Notes under the pieces: generated by a model
Told to the model about the DNA's origin: nothing
What the model saw: the letters and a program-made list of their open reading frames with translations, nothing else
The model's database searches: none
Part shown: in pieces, positions 42,654 to 42,702 of the stretch
How positions within the stretch are numbered: the stretch's first letter is position 1
Layout: each line of letters opens with the position of its first letter
IMG/VR virus record: IMGVR_UViG_3300049259_000187
Location: 1 to 42,702 of that record
DNA: 42,702 nt
Strand: one strand, 5' to 3'
Source of the DNA: a virus
Translations under genes and position numbers: made by a program

Positions 42654-42702
42654 GCGTCAATCCTTTCTGCTCATTCCTGGCGCGGCCGAGCTATCTCTCA
42701 GG

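Noticed and set aside
1-42702. CRISPR array
   Set aside because: No set of 25-40-bp repeats with regular unique spacers is present; the regular repeats found are 6-, 7- and 11-bp arrays.
1-42702. Integrated prophage with host flanks inside the window
   Set aside because: Phage-type genes lie on both sides of the attP-like core and no host gene or second att copy is seen, so the form here is the circular or free genome.

Overview
The window looks like the whole, or almost the whole, genome of a temperate podovirus of a GC-rich bacterium. Almost every gene lies on the minus strand, packed with ATGA, GTGA or TGATG junctions. The host is probably an actinomycete: the phage encodes an actinobacterial-type integration host factor (mIHF-like), seems to use leaderless starts at regulated promoters, and has high-GC codon use. 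That host assignment is inference. If base 42702 is joined to base 1, the gene cut by the left edge ends three codons later at a stop and is followed by a ribosome site and the first late gene. The molecule is therefore probably circular or circularly permuted.

Layout in the direction of transcription (high to low coordinates). An immunity switch sits at 14.5-15.3 kb: a ribbon-helix-helix regulator on the minus strand diverges from a helix-turn-helix repressor on the plus strand. From it an early operon runs left through small genes, a 330-bp hexanucleotide array inside one gene, an SSB-like protein, homing-type and HTH proteins, a DUF1376 replication-initiator-like gene holding an iteron array, mIHF, excisionase, tyrosine integrase, and an attP built around a partial tRNA-Gly. 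It continues through small unknown genes and an HNH nuclease to the left edge.

The late operon runs from the right edge to a rho-independent terminator near 16.7 kb. It encodes a terminase-small-subunit candidate, a GIY-YIG/ribbon-helix-helix fusion, a two-domain peptidoglycan hydrolase, terminase large subunit, portal, scaffold, major capsid protein, tail-tube adaptor and nozzle, three large internal (ejection) proteins, a lysis cassette, an unusual tRNA and a Holliday-junction-resolvase-like nuclease. There is no tail tape measure or tail-assembly chaperone, which fits a podovirus.

A small accessory island at 15.4-16.6 kb has its own dyads and strand changes. It encodes a short HTH protein, a secreted cysteine-containing protein and a secreted matrixin-like zinc metalloprotease, all candidates for lysogenic conversion.

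The most striking find is in the terminase. A 310-residue intein interrupts the nuclease active site, and a complete HNH endonuclease is encoded inside the intein gene in a different reading frame. That nested gene has a perfect TATAAT positioned for a leaderless start. The intein frame stays open through it, as low-complexity linker. Other notable signals are an attP with four arm-type repeats, five 11-bp iterons, two probable single-base frameshifts, and a tRNA with an abnormal anticodon arm.
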